Below, piece by piece: positions 32,701 to 38,624 of a DNA stretch of 64,000 nt. Source of the DNA: Cranoglanis bouderius (Eukaryota > Chordata > Actinopteri > Siluriformes > Cranoglanididae); the NCBI GenBank assembly GCA_023630585.1, contig CM042539.1, positions 2,975,255-3,039,254 of the forward strand. The letters are read 5' to 3'. The stretch's first letter is position 1, and every line of letters begins with the position of its first letter. Made by a program: the position numbers and the translations under genes. Below the pieces are notes generated by a model. The model made no database searches. It saw nothing but the letters and a program-made list of their open reading frames with translations, and was not told where the DNA came from.

Positions 32701-35496
32701 GGATGACATTTGGCTGGTGTCCATGAGAAAAAGCTGCTTCTAACAAAAATGCATTCATTCATTCATTCTTCTTCAGTAACCGCTTTATCCTGGTCAGGGT
32801 CACGGTTGATCCAGTGCGTGTCCTAGTAACACTGGGCAAGAGGAGGGAGAATTCACTGCAGATGGGACACAGAGCACCAATCACAAGATACATTCATACA
32901 CTCATTCACACCATTAGCGTAGCCAATCTACCTATCAGCATGTTTTGGACAGGAGAAGAAAACCCACATAAACAGTGACAGAACATACAAAACTAAACAA
33001 AGACAGCAAACTGAGCTCAGGATCGAGCCCAGGACCCTGGAGCGCTGAGGCAGCAACTCTACCCACTGCACCACCATGCCACCATTTTTAAAAAAAACTG
33101 CAGCTTTTTCTTTTTTTAAATTAAATCTAAAAAAAAAAAAAAAAAGCTAAAAAAGGTTTCCTTTTGGTTGTGTAGATTAAGGTTAGGGTTAGTTGTAGGC
33201 ATATACATAGCATTAATTAGCTGGAAAATTATGGCAACTGAAGGTCCTCACAAGTATATTAAGACAAATATACTGGAGTGATTGAATACCCTGACGTATA
33301 CACTCACTAGCCACTTTATTAGGAACACTATACTAATGCTGTGTAGGGCCTCCCATTACTCTCAAAACAGCCTCAATTCTTTGTTGCATGGATTCCATAA
33401 GATGTCCTCTGGTCCATGTTGACATGACTGCTTCACACAATTCCTGCCGACTTTTCAGGTGCACTTTCATGCTGCAAATCTCCTGTTCTACCACATCCCA
33501 AAGGTGTTCTACTGGATTCAGATCCGGTGACTGGGAAGGCCACTGAAGAACACTGAACTCATTGTCATGTTCCTGAAACCAGTTTGAGATGGCTTTTGCT
33601 TTGTGACATGGTGCATTATCATGCCGGAGGTTGCCATTAGAAGATGGGTAAATTGTGGCCATGAAGGGATGCACATGGTCAGCAACAATACTCAAATAGG
33701 CTGCAGCATTCAAGTGATGATTGGTTGGTATTAACGGGCCCAAACTGTGCCAATAAAACATTCCCCACACCATTACACCACCTCCACCAGCCTGGACTGT
33801 TGACACAAGGCAGACTTGGTCCACAGATTCATGCTGTTGGCACCAAATTCTGACCCTACCATCTGTGTTCCTAAGCAGAAATCGAGCTTCATCAGACCAG
33901 GCCACGTTTTTCCAGTCTTCAACTGTCCAGTTGTGGTGACCCTGTGCCCAACGCAGCCTCAGCTTTCTGTTCTTGGCTGACAGAAGTGGAACCTGACATG
34001 GTCTTCTGCTGTTGTAGCCCATCCGCCTCAACGTTCGAATTGTTACGCATTATGAAATGCTTTTCTGCTCACCACAATCGTACAGAGTGGTTATCCGAGT
34101 TACCGTAGCCTTTCTGTCAGCTCAATTCAGTCTGATCATTCTCCTCTGATCTCTCTCAACATGGAGTTTCCATCCGCAGAACTGCCGCTCACTGGATGTT
34201 TTTTTTCTTGTGCACCATTCTGAATAAACTCTAGAGACTGTTGTATGTGAAAATCCCAGCATTTATAGAAATACTCAAGCTAGCCCATCTGGCATGAACA
34301 ATCATGCCACGGGAAAAATCACTGGAGATCCCATCAAAAATCGCTGAGTTTGCATGTTCTCCCCGTGCTTCCGGGGTTTCCTCGAGGTACTCCAGTTTCC
34401 TCCCCCAGTCCAAAGACCAAAGACAAGCGTTGTAATCTTATTGGCATTTCCAAATTGCCCGTAGTATGTGACTTCTTGTGTGAGTGTGTGCGCGATTGTG
34501 CCCTGAAATGGGTTGGCACCCCGTCCAGTGTGTCCCCCGAGTTCCCTGGGAGAGGCTCCAGGCTCCCGTGCAACTCTGTGTAAGATAAGCGGTATGGAAA
34601 ATGAATGGATGGATGGATTGTTGGAATGTGTTTAAAAAAAATAATAAAAAGAAAAAAACGTGAAAGCCGAGGCCCATCTCCCTACACCAGACTCCTCTCC
34701 AAATAACTCATCCCTCATTCAGAATAGAGATGGATGTGTGCAGGGCGTGGATGCGTGTGACCTCTTTTACATAGACTCACCAAGAGCTTTTTATTTTATC
34801 ACGTCCATCTTTCAGGCTCGTTATGATTGCATGGCGGATCGAAACACCACGTACAAAACGACATCTCCTGATGCAAAACGTCCAGTGTGAACTCGCAGTC
34901 GGGGCTGAGGGGAGGGAATCGGGGAGGGGGAGACACTGAAAGGGTCCCTAAATAATCCGATCCGTCTAAAACAACCGGGTTACCATTTAAACCGCAATGA
35001 TTTGAGGCACAATGACTTACAGTAAATAGTGACTCGATATGTGATTCAGCTCAGATGGTGCCCATCACTGATGTCTGATCTCTCTCTCTCTCTCTCTCTC
35101 AACACTGTGTTTACACGTCGCTTATTTGTATCTAATCCACGACGTTACATCAACACAGCAGACTTGAGTGTAGGGATTTCTTTTTCGCAGTAATCTGCTC
35201 TGTCTGACCGAGCATGTACAGTTAAACTGCTGCTTCATGGTTTCTCTTTCTCCTCCCTTGATGCTCCAACATCCACAGTAGCAGAAACAAACAAGCAAAG
35301 GTGCCTAAATGGGGGGGAAAGGGAGAGGTTTCACCTGGCTTTCTCACTGAAACGACAAAACATCCCGAAGTGATGAACTGCTGGCCAGCAAACGGCTCGA
35401 GCGTGATCTCAAATCTGAATCACACCATGAGTAAAAATCATCATCACATCTCCATATTCTCAGAACTGTAATAAAGCAGCACTTACCCATTTGCAT
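337..35496 (-). CDS. rap1gds1: rap1gds1 (SmgGDS), 13 coding exons, 3' end outside window
   Basis: SmgGDS is a cytosolic armadillo-repeat protein that binds prenylated or polybasic small GTPases (RhoA, Rap1, Rac and others), acting as chaperone and, for RhoA/RhoC, as exchange factor. Joining exons 35496-35487, 29102-28995, 28188-28066, 23097-22972, 16793-16647, 10359-10231, 8276-8151, 6403-6260, 4694-4563, 2087-1953, 1819-1694, 690-551 and 463-337 gives one open frame of 1573 nt (524 codons). It is colinear with vertebrate RAP1GDS1 (~607 aa), with stretches such as EVLLQTGRALGNICYDS, GNVTVQHAALSALRNLAIP and EWCEAKDHAGVMGESNRLL. Most junctions are phase 1 and most exons are 123-147 nt, about one ARM repeat each. 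The C-terminal ~80 residues must lie left of position 1. Family assignment is secure; single-nucleotide boundaries are by eye. Confidence 0.95.
551..690 (-). CDS. rap1gds1: rap1gds1 coding exon 12 (ARM)
   Basis: 140 nt, enters in phase 1 and leaves in phase 0, residues ~436-482: ADAAEQLGTNRKLVERLVEW, then CEAKDHAGVMGESNRLLSALIRHSKSK. The acceptor is gatgtag and the donor AAAG|gtcaag. This is where the otherwise uniform phase-1 pattern ends. Confidence 0.94.
691..1693. other. rap1gds1 intron 11, no other feature seen
   Basis: About 1.0 kb of AT-rich intronic DNA between coding exons 11 and 12. The frames here are short, without homology, and partly extend exon frames. Nothing else recognised. 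Confidence 0.6.
1694..1819 (-). CDS. rap1gds1: rap1gds1 coding exon 11 (ARM)
   Basis: 126 nt, phase 1-1, residues ~394-435: VVNKSKMLSAGVSDVVLKFL, then QSEMPPVQFKLLGTLRMLIDTQ. The donor is CAAG|gtagct and the acceptor catcag. One of the best-conserved ARM repeats. Confidence 0.95.
1953..2087 (-). CDS. rap1gds1: rap1gds1 coding exon 10 (ARM)
   Basis: 135 nt, phase 1-1, residues ~349-393: DGNCIHMVDTGIVQMLLDLL, then DRHVDEGNVTVQHAALSALRNLAIP. The donor is CCAG|gtcagt and the acceptor cccttcag. Separated from exon 11 by an intron of only 133 nt. Confidence 0.95.
2120..2335 (+). repeat. Decayed SINE-like repeat
   Basis: Segments resembling gttgctgcctcacagggc, catgtactccctatgtgg and ggtttcctcccaatgctc are the hallmarks of the tRNA-derived SINE-like family seen better at 19486, 23153 and 34346, and of the related one at 32757. 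The copy is strongly diverged and its ends are unclear. Confidence 0.45.
2658..3989 (-). mobile_element. Tc1-like element, defective
   Basis: The inverted ends match over ~28 bp (cagtgctgtgaaaaagtatt at left; the reverse complement ends at 3989). Both are flanked by the TA expected for Tc1/mariner insertion (2656-2657, 3990-3991). At 1332 bp it is slightly shorter than typical Tc1 elements. It sits in intron 9 of rap1gds1 with its transposase on the same (minus) strand. Confidence 0.9.
2822..3614 (-). pseudogene. Tc1 transposase pseudogene
   Basis: Begins MPKLKEIPEMMRKKVIEIHQ at 3614, then shifts frame near 3531. The longest piece (3531-3064) carries the HTH/linker region (PRSGRPSKIPPGARQLL, DSTIRKTLGKNGIHGRVARR, FWENVLW). 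The catalytic part is badly broken: the expected WxDE motif is altered and the second Asp/Glu region is mostly missing. Not functional. Confidence 0.85.
3992..4562. repeat. Unclassified intronic repeat-like segment
   Basis: Between the Tc1 element and exon 9. The stretch around 4150-4300 (cttgattttgctgtgg, ccaaaatttgcgatgcaa) and 4440-4500 has the look of a dispersed fish repeat, with related phrases recurring inside it (tgcggataatctgtgg, attttgaaaaaattgcag). No coding and no clear TIR found. Confidence 0.3.
4563..4694 (-). CDS. rap1gds1: rap1gds1 coding exon 9 (ARM)
   Basis: 132 nt, phase 1-1, residues ~305-348: DESMQKLFEGGKGSVFQRVL, then SWVPSNNHQLQLAGALAIANFARN. The donor is G|gtaaga and the acceptor a T/C-rich run ending ccccccag. 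Overlapping open frames in other phases here are shadows of this exon. Confidence 0.94.
4695..6259. other. rap1gds1 intron 8, no other feature seen
   Basis: AT-rich intronic DNA between coding exons 8 and 9, with short A/T runs only. The open frames here are short and unsupported. Confidence 0.55.
6260..6403 (-). CDS. rap1gds1: rap1gds1 coding exon 8 (ARM), weak donor
   Basis: 144 nt, phase 1-1, residues ~257-304: DVIKLQLVEAGLVECLLDVV, then AQTVDSDREEDLAQLKTASDLMVLLLLG. The donor that keeps the frame and the conserved LLGDESM junction is GGAG|gttctg, which matches the consensus only at GT. The acceptor tgtgacag follows directly after a (CT)n microsatellite that forms its polypyrimidine tract. 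Confidence 0.93.
6405..6655 (+). repeat. (AG)n microsatellite plus ~250-bp purine-rich tract
   Basis: Pure (AG)n at 6411-6437 continues into a degenerate run of agacag/ggcagg units to about 6655, nearly all purines plus C. On the transcribed strand of rap1gds1 it is a polypyrimidine (CT)n tract ending 6-7 nt before the exon 8 acceptor. The long frames read through it on both strands are artefacts of the repeat. Confidence 0.9.
6656..8150. other. rap1gds1 intron 7, low-complexity patches only
   Basis: Contains a short (TC)n run at 7014-7030 and pyrimidine-rich DNA around 7195-7310. No gene or complete mobile element recognised. Confidence 0.5.
8151..8276 (-). CDS. rap1gds1: rap1gds1 coding exon 7 (ARM)
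   Basis: 126 nt, phase 1-1, residues ~215-256: ESSKEQFAATNIAEELVRLF, then RKQVEHEKKEMIFEVLAPLAEN. The donor is G|gtaagt and the acceptor gtgtag. Highly conserved against mammalian SmgGDS. Confidence 0.95.
8692..9204 (+). mobile_element. Short internally deleted Tc1-like element
   Basis: Ends are inverted repeats (cgatcagccataacattaaa... at 8694 and its reverse complement ending near 9203). About 510 bp remain. The internal plus-strand frame (8730-9212) keeps transposase scraps such as GRKCLRWAREHQNWTMEQWKKV but lacks the catalytic core, so it depends on another element for movement. Lies in intron 6 of rap1gds1. Confidence 0.85.
9312..9640. repeat. Dispersed repeat R1, copy 1
   Basis: Shares a colinear set of phrases with 25488-25780: ttccaacatg(g/a)gaaag, acatgacaa(a/g)ctgc, (a/t)cttcaagagaaag / atttcaagagacaaat, gctggtgagggaatg and atcattggcaaattg. 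No TIR or coding is seen. Probably a non-autonomous transposon of unknown class. Confidence 0.6.
10231..10359 (-). CDS. rap1gds1: rap1gds1 coding exon 6 (ARM)
   Basis: 129 nt, phase 1-1, residues ~172-214: DTLQAQLISMGVIPTLVKLL, then GVHAHNTALTEMCLIAFGNLAEL. The donor is G|gtaaat and the acceptor cctcag. The split codon makes Glu with exon 7 (LESSKEQ). Confidence 0.95.
10516..11557 (-). mobile_element. Tc1-like element, defective, long TIRs
   Basis: Inverted repeats of about 80 bp: left gcttgaaagtttgtgaaccc at 10516 running to ~10592, right ending gcaaactttcaagc at 11557. Inside, minus-strand transposase relics (11440-11252: DNVNVHESTIRKKMNNNGVH, then RVTMSKPLLSKKNI) match the Tc1 linker region. 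The rest is frame-broken. In intron 5 of rap1gds1. Confidence 0.85.
11558..14227. repeat. Intronic DNA with microsatellites
   Basis: Part of intron 5. Contains (AG)n at 12140-12160, poly-A at 12357-12373 and an (ATT/AAT)n block at 12481-12539. No exon or transposon identified; the 95-codon frame at 13400-13687 has no recognisable homology. Confidence 0.55.
14228..15735 (-). mobile_element. Tc1-like DD34E element copy 1, near-complete, IR/DR type
   Basis: Long inverted repeats (~200 bp each) with outer ends caggtgcatctcaataaatt at 14228 and the reverse complement near 15735, flanked by TA on the left. Each arm holds an outer and an inner direct repeat (ctcaataaattagaatgtc at ~14236; ctcaacaaattagaatact at ~14410), the IR/DR arrangement known from fish Tc1 elements. 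Lies in intron 5 of rap1gds1. A sister copy is at 51087. Confidence 0.95.
14507..15427 (-). CDS. Tc1 transposase ORF (DD34E), N-terminus frameshifted
   Basis: 306-codon open frame with HTH-type N-terminal half (NRKLSGRKKCGRKRC, RATTHRRAKEFGYSCRI) and the catalytic triad: FSDGSKF, FQQDLAPAH and NPIENLWG. The spacing from second D to E is 34 residues. Compared with copy 2, two bases are missing around 15404, so the first ~20 residues are out of frame and the natural start (ATG at 15470) no longer reads through. The residue after the first catalytic D is G rather than the usual E. Probably inactive but only lightly damaged. Confidence 0.9.
   Translation of the reverse strand: MPKKLAVQNAVSKHVNRKLSGRKKCGRKRCTTNRENRSLMRIVKQNRFKNLSELHKEWTEAGVKASRATTHRRAKEFGYSCRIPLVKPLLNHRQRQRRLTWAKEKKNWTVDQWANILFSDGSKFCISFGNQGPRVWRKGGEAHSPSCLKSSVQFPQSVMIWGAMSSAGVGPLCFLKTKVTAPVYQEILEHFMLPSADQLFEDADFIFQQDLAPAHTAKSTKSWLNDHGVGVLDWPANSPDLNPIENLWGIVKRKMRNKRPKNADELKATVKETWASIPPQQCHKLITSMPCRIEAVIKAKGAPTKY
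15736..16646. other. rap1gds1 intron 5 (5' part), nothing further seen
   Basis: AT-rich sequence between the Tc1 copy and coding exon 5. No gene, TIR or conserved block recognised. Confidence 0.5.
16647..16793 (-). CDS. rap1gds1: rap1gds1 coding exon 5, probable cassette (ARM)
   Basis: 147 nt (exactly 49 codons), phase 1-1, residues ~123-171: HEGRSAVHEAGAAQIV...KLLTVFCGMLMNYSNDN. The mammalian SmgGDS-558 isoform lacks 49 residues relative to SmgGDS-607, the difference being one ARM repeat near the N-terminus. Size, phase and position make this exon the likely equivalent, so both isoforms could be made. That it is skipped in this species is inference. Confidence 0.93.
16794..18079. repeat. 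rap1gds1 intron 4 segment with (GAAA)n
   Basis: Contains a poly-A/(GAAA)n run at 16986-17023 and a pyrimidine-rich patch at 17400-17530. Otherwise no feature recognised. Confidence 0.5.
18082..18437. mobile_element. Foldback MITE, Tc1/mariner-type TA target site
   Basis: About 356 bp with inverted arms of roughly 100 bp each. Left cactgcagaaactgacagc ... taagattacaacaaacca; right ...aaccaaacataagatta in reverse complement, ending tgcagtg. TA flanks both sides (18080-18081, 18438-18439). No coding capacity. The two arms could form a long hairpin within the rap1gds1 pre-mRNA. Confidence 0.85.
18830..19255 (+). mobile_element. Decayed Tc1-like relic, same broad family as 33301
   Basis: Phrases gagcagaaaagcatctcaga, gccttgttgatga and the end segment actgccacatgattgg...aggtgttcctaataaa match the layout of the fish Tc1 group with 'ttattaggaacacctgt' ends, also represented at 33301-34330. 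Internally deleted and frame-broken; the left border is unclear. Confidence 0.65.
19486..19830 (+). repeat. tRNA-derived SINE-like repeat, near full length
   Basis: The head carries an A-box-like tggtttagcggttagcac and a B-box-like segment (gcattgaatcctgcc). The body has ggtttcctccgggtactcc and ccaaagacatgcactgtagg. The tail is (atgg)n. Other copies at 23153 (+), 28633 (-) and 34346 (+). Open frames through it on the minus strand are shadows. Confidence 0.8.
19928..19973 (+). repeat. (AG)n microsatellite
   Basis: About 23 uninterrupted AG units in intron 4 of rap1gds1. Confidence 0.95.
19974..21301. other. rap1gds1 intron 4 segment, nothing recognised
   Basis: Mixed-composition intronic DNA. 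Frames of 60-85 codons occur on the plus strand but have no family resemblance, splice context or codon bias that I can see. Confidence 0.5.
21302..22037. mobile_element. hAT-like non-autonomous element (MITE)
   Basis: Left end tagggttgcacggtatacc and right end ggtaccgtgacgaccta are imperfect inverted repeats. An 8-bp direct duplication gtgccttg (21294-21301 and 22038-22045) flanks the element, as for hAT transposons. The interior has 60-70-bp imperfect tandem units around 'gtaagcgagctaa(t/c)gt' (21525-21670). No coding. Confidence 0.8.
22381..22405 (+). repeat. (CA)n microsatellite
   Basis: About 12 CA units; the frame translating as alternating Val-Cys on the minus strand is a repeat artefact. 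Confidence 0.9.
22972..23097 (-). CDS. rap1gds1: rap1gds1 coding exon 4 (ARM)
   Basis: 126 nt, phase 1-1, residues ~81-122: EFMRSPCVEAGLIPPLVQLL, then NCKDQEVLLQTGRALGNICY. The donor is C|gtaagt. The split codon with exon 5 (C+AT) gives His, reproducing the conserved YDSHEGRSAV junction. If exon 5 is skipped, C+AC still gives His. Confidence 0.95.
23153..23474 (+). repeat. SINE-like repeat, 5'-truncated
   Basis: Same family as 19486: starts at the B-box-like aatcgaatcccgcctccgc, includes ggtttcctccgggtactccg and ccaaagacatgcattgtagg, ends in (atgg)n. Contains a poly-C run at 23358-23370. Lies just upstream of coding exon 4 in the gene's sense. Confidence 0.75.
23711..23747 (+). repeat. (GT)n microsatellite
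   Basis: About 18 GT units in intron 3. Confidence 0.95.
23748..25487. other. rap1gds1 intron 3 segment; possible Tc1 end relic near 24010
   Basis: AT-rich. Around 24015-24290 phrases such as aaacgagggggcctaagac and ccaagtactgactttctttg look like a decayed Tc1-type end but no matching partner was found. Nothing else supported. Confidence 0.3.
25488..25780. repeat. Dispersed repeat R1, copy 2
   Basis: Colinear with 9312-9640 in the same orientation (see that entry). Contains an internal (TC)n run at about 25603-25617 in place of the poly-T of copy 1. Confidence 0.6.
25950..27545 (+). mobile_element. Non-LTR retrotransposon, 5'-truncated, with RT fragment
   Basis: Starts within the reverse-transcriptase domain (FNIYINELASSLERSAA at ~26000), then CLLNADDLVLLS where the catalytic YADD box reads NADD. 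It continues through a long C-terminal part (26095-26754: YLGLKISSTGNFNSAVNELR, AFYAMKRQCPLDIPVRIWLK-like, EPIALYGS). Several frameshifts. The 3' end at ~27545 follows a T-rich untranslated region and ends caataaagcacatgaaaatt. Lies antisense to rap1gds1 in intron 3. I cannot fix the clade. Confidence 0.8.
27546..28065. repeat. Intron 3 end with poly-T run
   Basis: AT-rich; poly-T at 27833-27857. No other feature seen before coding exon 3. Confidence 0.6.
28066..28188 (-). CDS. rap1gds1: rap1gds1 coding exon 3
   Basis: 123 nt, phase 1-1, residues ~40-80. It contains GKIQEMGVLP and ends with KVANIIAEVAKN, nearly identical to the vertebrate first ARM repeat. The donor is gtgagg and the acceptor tttccag. 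The final G joins AG of the next exon to give Glu. Confidence 0.93.
28633..28893 (-). repeat. SINE-like repeat, minus orientation
   Basis: Reverse of the 19486 family: begins (ccatcc)n, then tttggactgggggaggaaac, ggagtacccagaggaaaccc, and the B-box-like segment ggattcgaatccccaaccc. The head reaches about 28893. In the gene's sense it is in forward orientation in intron 2. Confidence 0.75.
28995..29102 (-). CDS. rap1gds1: rap1gds1 coding exon 2
   Basis: 108 nt between acceptor ...cttagcag and donor gtaagtg, phase 1 on both sides, encoding residues ~4-39 (DNLSEALKTLKL... ending LLLKALAHN). It matches the N-terminal helix region of SmgGDS (human DNLSDTLKKLKI...LLQALAQN). It is poorly conserved compared with the ARM core, as expected for this end. 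Confidence 0.9.
29103..32756. repeat. rap1gds1 intron 1 (3' part), low complexity
   Basis: AT-rich intronic DNA with poly-T at 29331-29347, (AAAG)n at 29666-29682, an A-rich run at 30717-30754, A/T runs at 31550-31590 and T/(GAA)n at 31684-31725. No exon or full transposon recognised. Confidence 0.5.
32757..33085 (-). repeat. SINE-like repeat of a second family, minus orientation
   Basis: In reverse, the head reads ggtggtgcagtgggtagagt tgctgcctcagcgctcc and a B-box-like gggctcgatcctgagc. The tail is (attc)n at 32755-32770. Related to the copy at 57590-57800. The resemblance to tRNA promoter boxes suggests Pol III origin. Confidence 0.65.
33301..34330 (-). mobile_element. Tc1/mariner-type element with DD36E spacing
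   Basis: The left end cactcactagccactttatt lies next to TA; the 5' side on the minus strand (34030-34330) keeps phrases such as gagcagaaaagcatttcata and atgccacgggaaaaatcact. The right end seems cut by the SINE at 34346, so no clean right TIR is visible. Sits in intron 1 of rap1gds1, same orientation. Confidence 0.8.
33333..34031 (-). CDS. Transposase fragment, DD36E, long open frame
   Basis: 232 codons open to the natural C-terminus (ending RVMGGPTQH). Catalytic boxes: WSDEARF, the LRHDNAPCHKAKAISNW box with the second D, and DLNPVEHLWD with the E. I count 36 residues between second D and E, not the 34 of classical Tc1. The N-terminal DNA-binding half upstream of 34031 is in another frame or decayed, so the protein is not complete. 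DD36E transposases have been described as the Incomer group; membership here is inference. Confidence 0.85.
   Translation of the reverse strand: MRRMGYNSRRPCQVPLLSAKNRKLRLRWAQGHHNWTVEDWKNVAWSDEARFLLRNTDGRVRIWCQQHESVDQVCLVSTVQAGGGGVMVWGMFYWHSLGPLIPTNHHLNAAAYLSIVADHVHPFMATIYPSSNGNLRHDNAPCHKAKAISNWFQEHDNEFSVLQWPSQSPDLNPVEHLWDVVEQEICSMKVHLKSRQELCEAVMSTWTRGHLMESMQQRIEAVLRVMGGPTQH
34346..34618 (+). repeat. SINE-like repeat, 5'-truncated
   Basis: 19486 family: starts gtttgcatgttctccccgtg, includes ggtttcctcgaggtactcca and ends (atgg)n at about 34618. It abuts the transposon relic at its left. Confidence 0.75.
35079..35100 (+). repeat. (CT)n microsatellite
   Basis: About 11 CT units in intron 1, ~390 nt from coding exon 1. 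Confidence 0.85.
35487..35496 (-). CDS. rap1gds1: rap1gds1 coding exon 1 (start codon)
   Basis: Ten coding bases, ATGCAAATGG, followed by a canonical donor (gtaagt-like). An in-frame TAG lies 12 nt upstream of the first ATG, so translation starts here. Two ATGs are separated by one codon. The second has G at +4 and would give MDNLSEAL, close to the mammalian MADNLSDTL start; the first gives MQMDNLSEAL. The last G joins AT of the next exon to make Asp (phase 1). The 5'UTR part of this exon extends right by an unknown length. Confidence 0.8.
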
Positions 35497-35687
35497 GAGG
35501 GTGTTCTAGTCCTCTTGTATGGTTTCAAAGCTCCAACTTAAATACGTGCCTATTGATATTTTCAACTCCTAGCAGGCAGGTGACAGGAGAAGCTTCACTG
35601 ATGCTTTCTTTTTCTTTTTTCTCCTCAGTTCGCTTGTCAGACAGATATCCGGGCAAGGCCCACCTTAACCCACGCTGCTCCAGCTAT

Positions 35688-35713
35688 ACACACACACACA
35701 CACACACACACAT
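35688..35713 (+). repeat. (AC)n microsatellite in presumed 5'UTR/promoter flank
   Basis: About 13 AC units, ~200 nt upstream of the rap1gds1 start codon on the opposite strand sense. Confidence 0.85.
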
Positions 35714-35859
35714 ACACCGTCCACTCCGGTTTAATTAAGCGTCGAAAGCTCTCCGGACAGTGCGGGGTAAAAAAATCCCAGCACCCCGCTATTGTTATGT
35801 CGGCGGTTGATGTATTTTTATTTGTACAGACTAACCAACACGCACATGAAAATAACAAA

Positions 35860-36060
35860 CCGTACTACACACTTCCTCTTGCCGGAGCAGTCCGCTTTCA
35901 AAGCACCGACACCGAGAGAGACGAGTCACCGCCTTTCTCTCAGTTAATTGGCCAATAGCCCGCGCCGAGGTCCTCAGCTCGACGCTGATTGGATACAAAT
36001 AGAAGTCTCGCGGCTCGGGTTACGCCTTTTAACGAACGTGATCCCGCCCCCCAGTTTGAC
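35860..36060 (-). promoter_or_regulatory. rap1gds1 promoter region (CCAAT/GC/ETS-like)
   Basis: Locally CpG-richer than the surroundings. It holds a palindromic CCAAT element (ATTGGCCAAT, 35947-35956), a second CCAAT on the minus strand (35988-35992), a GC-box-like CCCGCCCC (36043-36050) and an ETS-like ACTTCC with a nearby GCCGG around 35870-35885. It lies 360-560 nt upstream of the start codon, as expected for a TATA-less housekeeping promoter. The transcription start is not determinable by eye. Confidence 0.5.
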
Positions 36061-38624
36061 GGCCATAGTATGCAAGAATAATCAGTTCTGCGGCCCGGAG
36101 CAGAAAATATGATAAGATTTGTGAAACATTTCACACACGGCAGATGTACTAATTCTCCCAAACTGATATTTTATTAGATGTCAATTGTTGAAGAGGTACA
36201 CTGAAAAACAACTGGCTACTTCCTCACACATATATTGTATAGTGCAAGATCAAATAGATTCATTTTAAATCTCGGGAATAAGATATATACCCATGTAATT
36301 CATTATTTATTAGTATTATCATGCAGCTTTATAGATGTATCTGGCTTATGTGTATTGTGTGAATGAAACGTGTAAACAATCCAGACAGATTTGCTTCCTT
36401 TGGAATGACTTTTATTGTTATGCATGTCTTGTTTATCCCATTTAATGAAAACTCCTTCTCTCTCAAATATGTTATTTGTTCATTCTGATTGGTAAACATT
36501 TCAGAGTTATTAAGTCTCCTAAATGTGGCATCTTGCTAGTAGAAATTAATTACTTACTAAAATCTCTTAAACCCATTAATAATAATGAAAATGTTCATTA
36601 TAACCACATATGTGGTACTTCCTTTCATTCCAGACACCCAGTGTTATTTCCTTCGAAACTAGTGGATTTTTTATTTTTTTCCCCATTTCCTCGTTTCCTT
36701 GCCTAGTACTAACAGCAAAGCCATCACCTTCTGTCCGTGACCTCACATGTGCAGCCGATAAAAGTCCCTGCTACAACATGTTCACCCTCTTCTTTCCCAT
36801 TCTAACCTTATAGAGGAAGAGGAAAGATGCTGAGCAACAGCAGTCTTTTAATTCTTTACATTTCTGCTAATCTTGTTATTGTTATTTTTCCAATCTGCAC
36901 AGTCAAAGAGAAGGTTGAGGCACACCATAGGTAACAATGGGTAACAGGTGACTGTCTTGCAAAAAAGACATATTGTTTGCGTATGCGTGTAGAAATGTGA
37001 GTGCTGCAGATAAAGAGTAACTAATATTAAAATCTTAGAAAGTCCATAAAGTTCTAGTTTGTTGCTGAAGGTGTCAATTTTCCTCACGTTCTGTGTATTT
37101 CGGGGCAGGGGTGAAGTGAACAGCAGAAACGGCTGAAGAGGCTGCTAGGAATAATAAGGTAAGCTCCGAGTTGCAGTGGCAGGAACAAAAGCAGGTAAAA
37201 ATGCTCCATGGAAGAGGGGAGAGTGTTTTTACTGCTTTGGAGCACAGATTATATGTGCTGTTAGTGGCCATGGGCTAAATGCAAGAGCTGGTAGCAGATA
37301 TCCAACAGCAAATTGAAGCACAGAGCTCGAGGGAGCCTGGTACAGCTTCACATTCTGATGTTCTATAAGCGGCTGTGTCTCATTTTCTGAACCTGAGGCC
37401 CAGGTCAGCAGAGGGTTCTGATAGTTCAACACCAAACCTGACTGAAGAATGGAGTGTCAACCAAGAGCCCAGCACAGTAGCCTAAAAGTGTCTAAGCAAT
37501 TTCATGGTATATCCATGTGAGTGGCTTGGATAGTCTACAGTGTAATGATTTCTTTTATAAGCCTTTATGAGTGTTAAAGCTAGGATTTGATAAAAGAGCA
37601 GGCATAGTGGCTGCAATGACAGATGCAAAAACCGACTGCTTGCCTCATTTTTAGTACAGGATGATGAAGCTTTGCACATAAAGTTGTGCTGCATACAGCC
37701 CCATTATAGAACAAGTAAAGCATATGGATTCACTTGTTCTAAGTTGACTAGTCAGAAAAGCAGTGGAAACCAAAGCCTCGATGAGTTGCTCTCAATGAGG
37801 TTAACCTGACCTGCCTCCTGTGCCTCTGTGGCACCATAAAGCCCCCCAGCTAGTGAGGGAGGTATCCGTGGTGACCACCTCCACAAACAATGATAGTGGC
37901 TGGGTCTCTAAATTTCAATATAATGAATGCTTTATCTTTTCTTTTATAAATAGTCAAGACCTTATCTTTCAGGAGGGTGAGAGTGAGAAATGAAAATCTC
38001 AAAAGGGCTGTCAAGACATGACAACAATTTACAGTCAAGCCATAGTAAGTTTGTTATATGTATAACCGATGTATAATTGGTATGCTGATCTCTACAGTTT
38101 AAGAAAATGTATTTGTATATCACTTTTAACAACAAAGATTGTCACAAACCATCATACAGGAATCCCTAGATCCCTAATCCTAATGAACAAGGAACAACAG
38201 TTAATAGGCTGTCTCATAATAGTATAGAATATTCCACATGGCATAGCATCTCTGTAAAAATGTAAACTAACTGGAATCCTCTTGGCATTAACCATAATAA
38301 CAAAGCATGGACTGCCAGCCTCATAGATACAGCCTGTGGGATTAAGAAATGGTTCCCCCCAAAGGCCATTTTGTGCATTAGACAATGATATAAATATAAA
38401 GCTCTTCATGTATTTTCCCGTTCTATCTATCTAATACTTCAAAAACCCTGTGGCACCAAACTTACTTCATTTTCACAACTAGAACACAATGTTGTGTTTG
38501 CAATTTTCTGCAGCATATCTTCTAGTCCATATATTATCACAGTATATTTTGCATAATAGTTCTGCTTTGTTTTGCCATTATTGAACAACAGTAACAGCCC
38601 AAGAATAGAGATGTGGTTGATTTA
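36061..38624. other. Intergenic DNA, nothing recognised
   Basis: About 2.5 kb upstream of rap1gds1. Frames up to 85 codons occur but none resembles a known family or has splice context. No TIR pair or SINE body found. Confidence 0.45.

Noticed and set aside
36476..38409. Frames of 60-85 codons in the intergenic region
   Set aside because: No homology, no conserved motif, no promoter or splice context; lengths expected by chance in AT-rich DNA.
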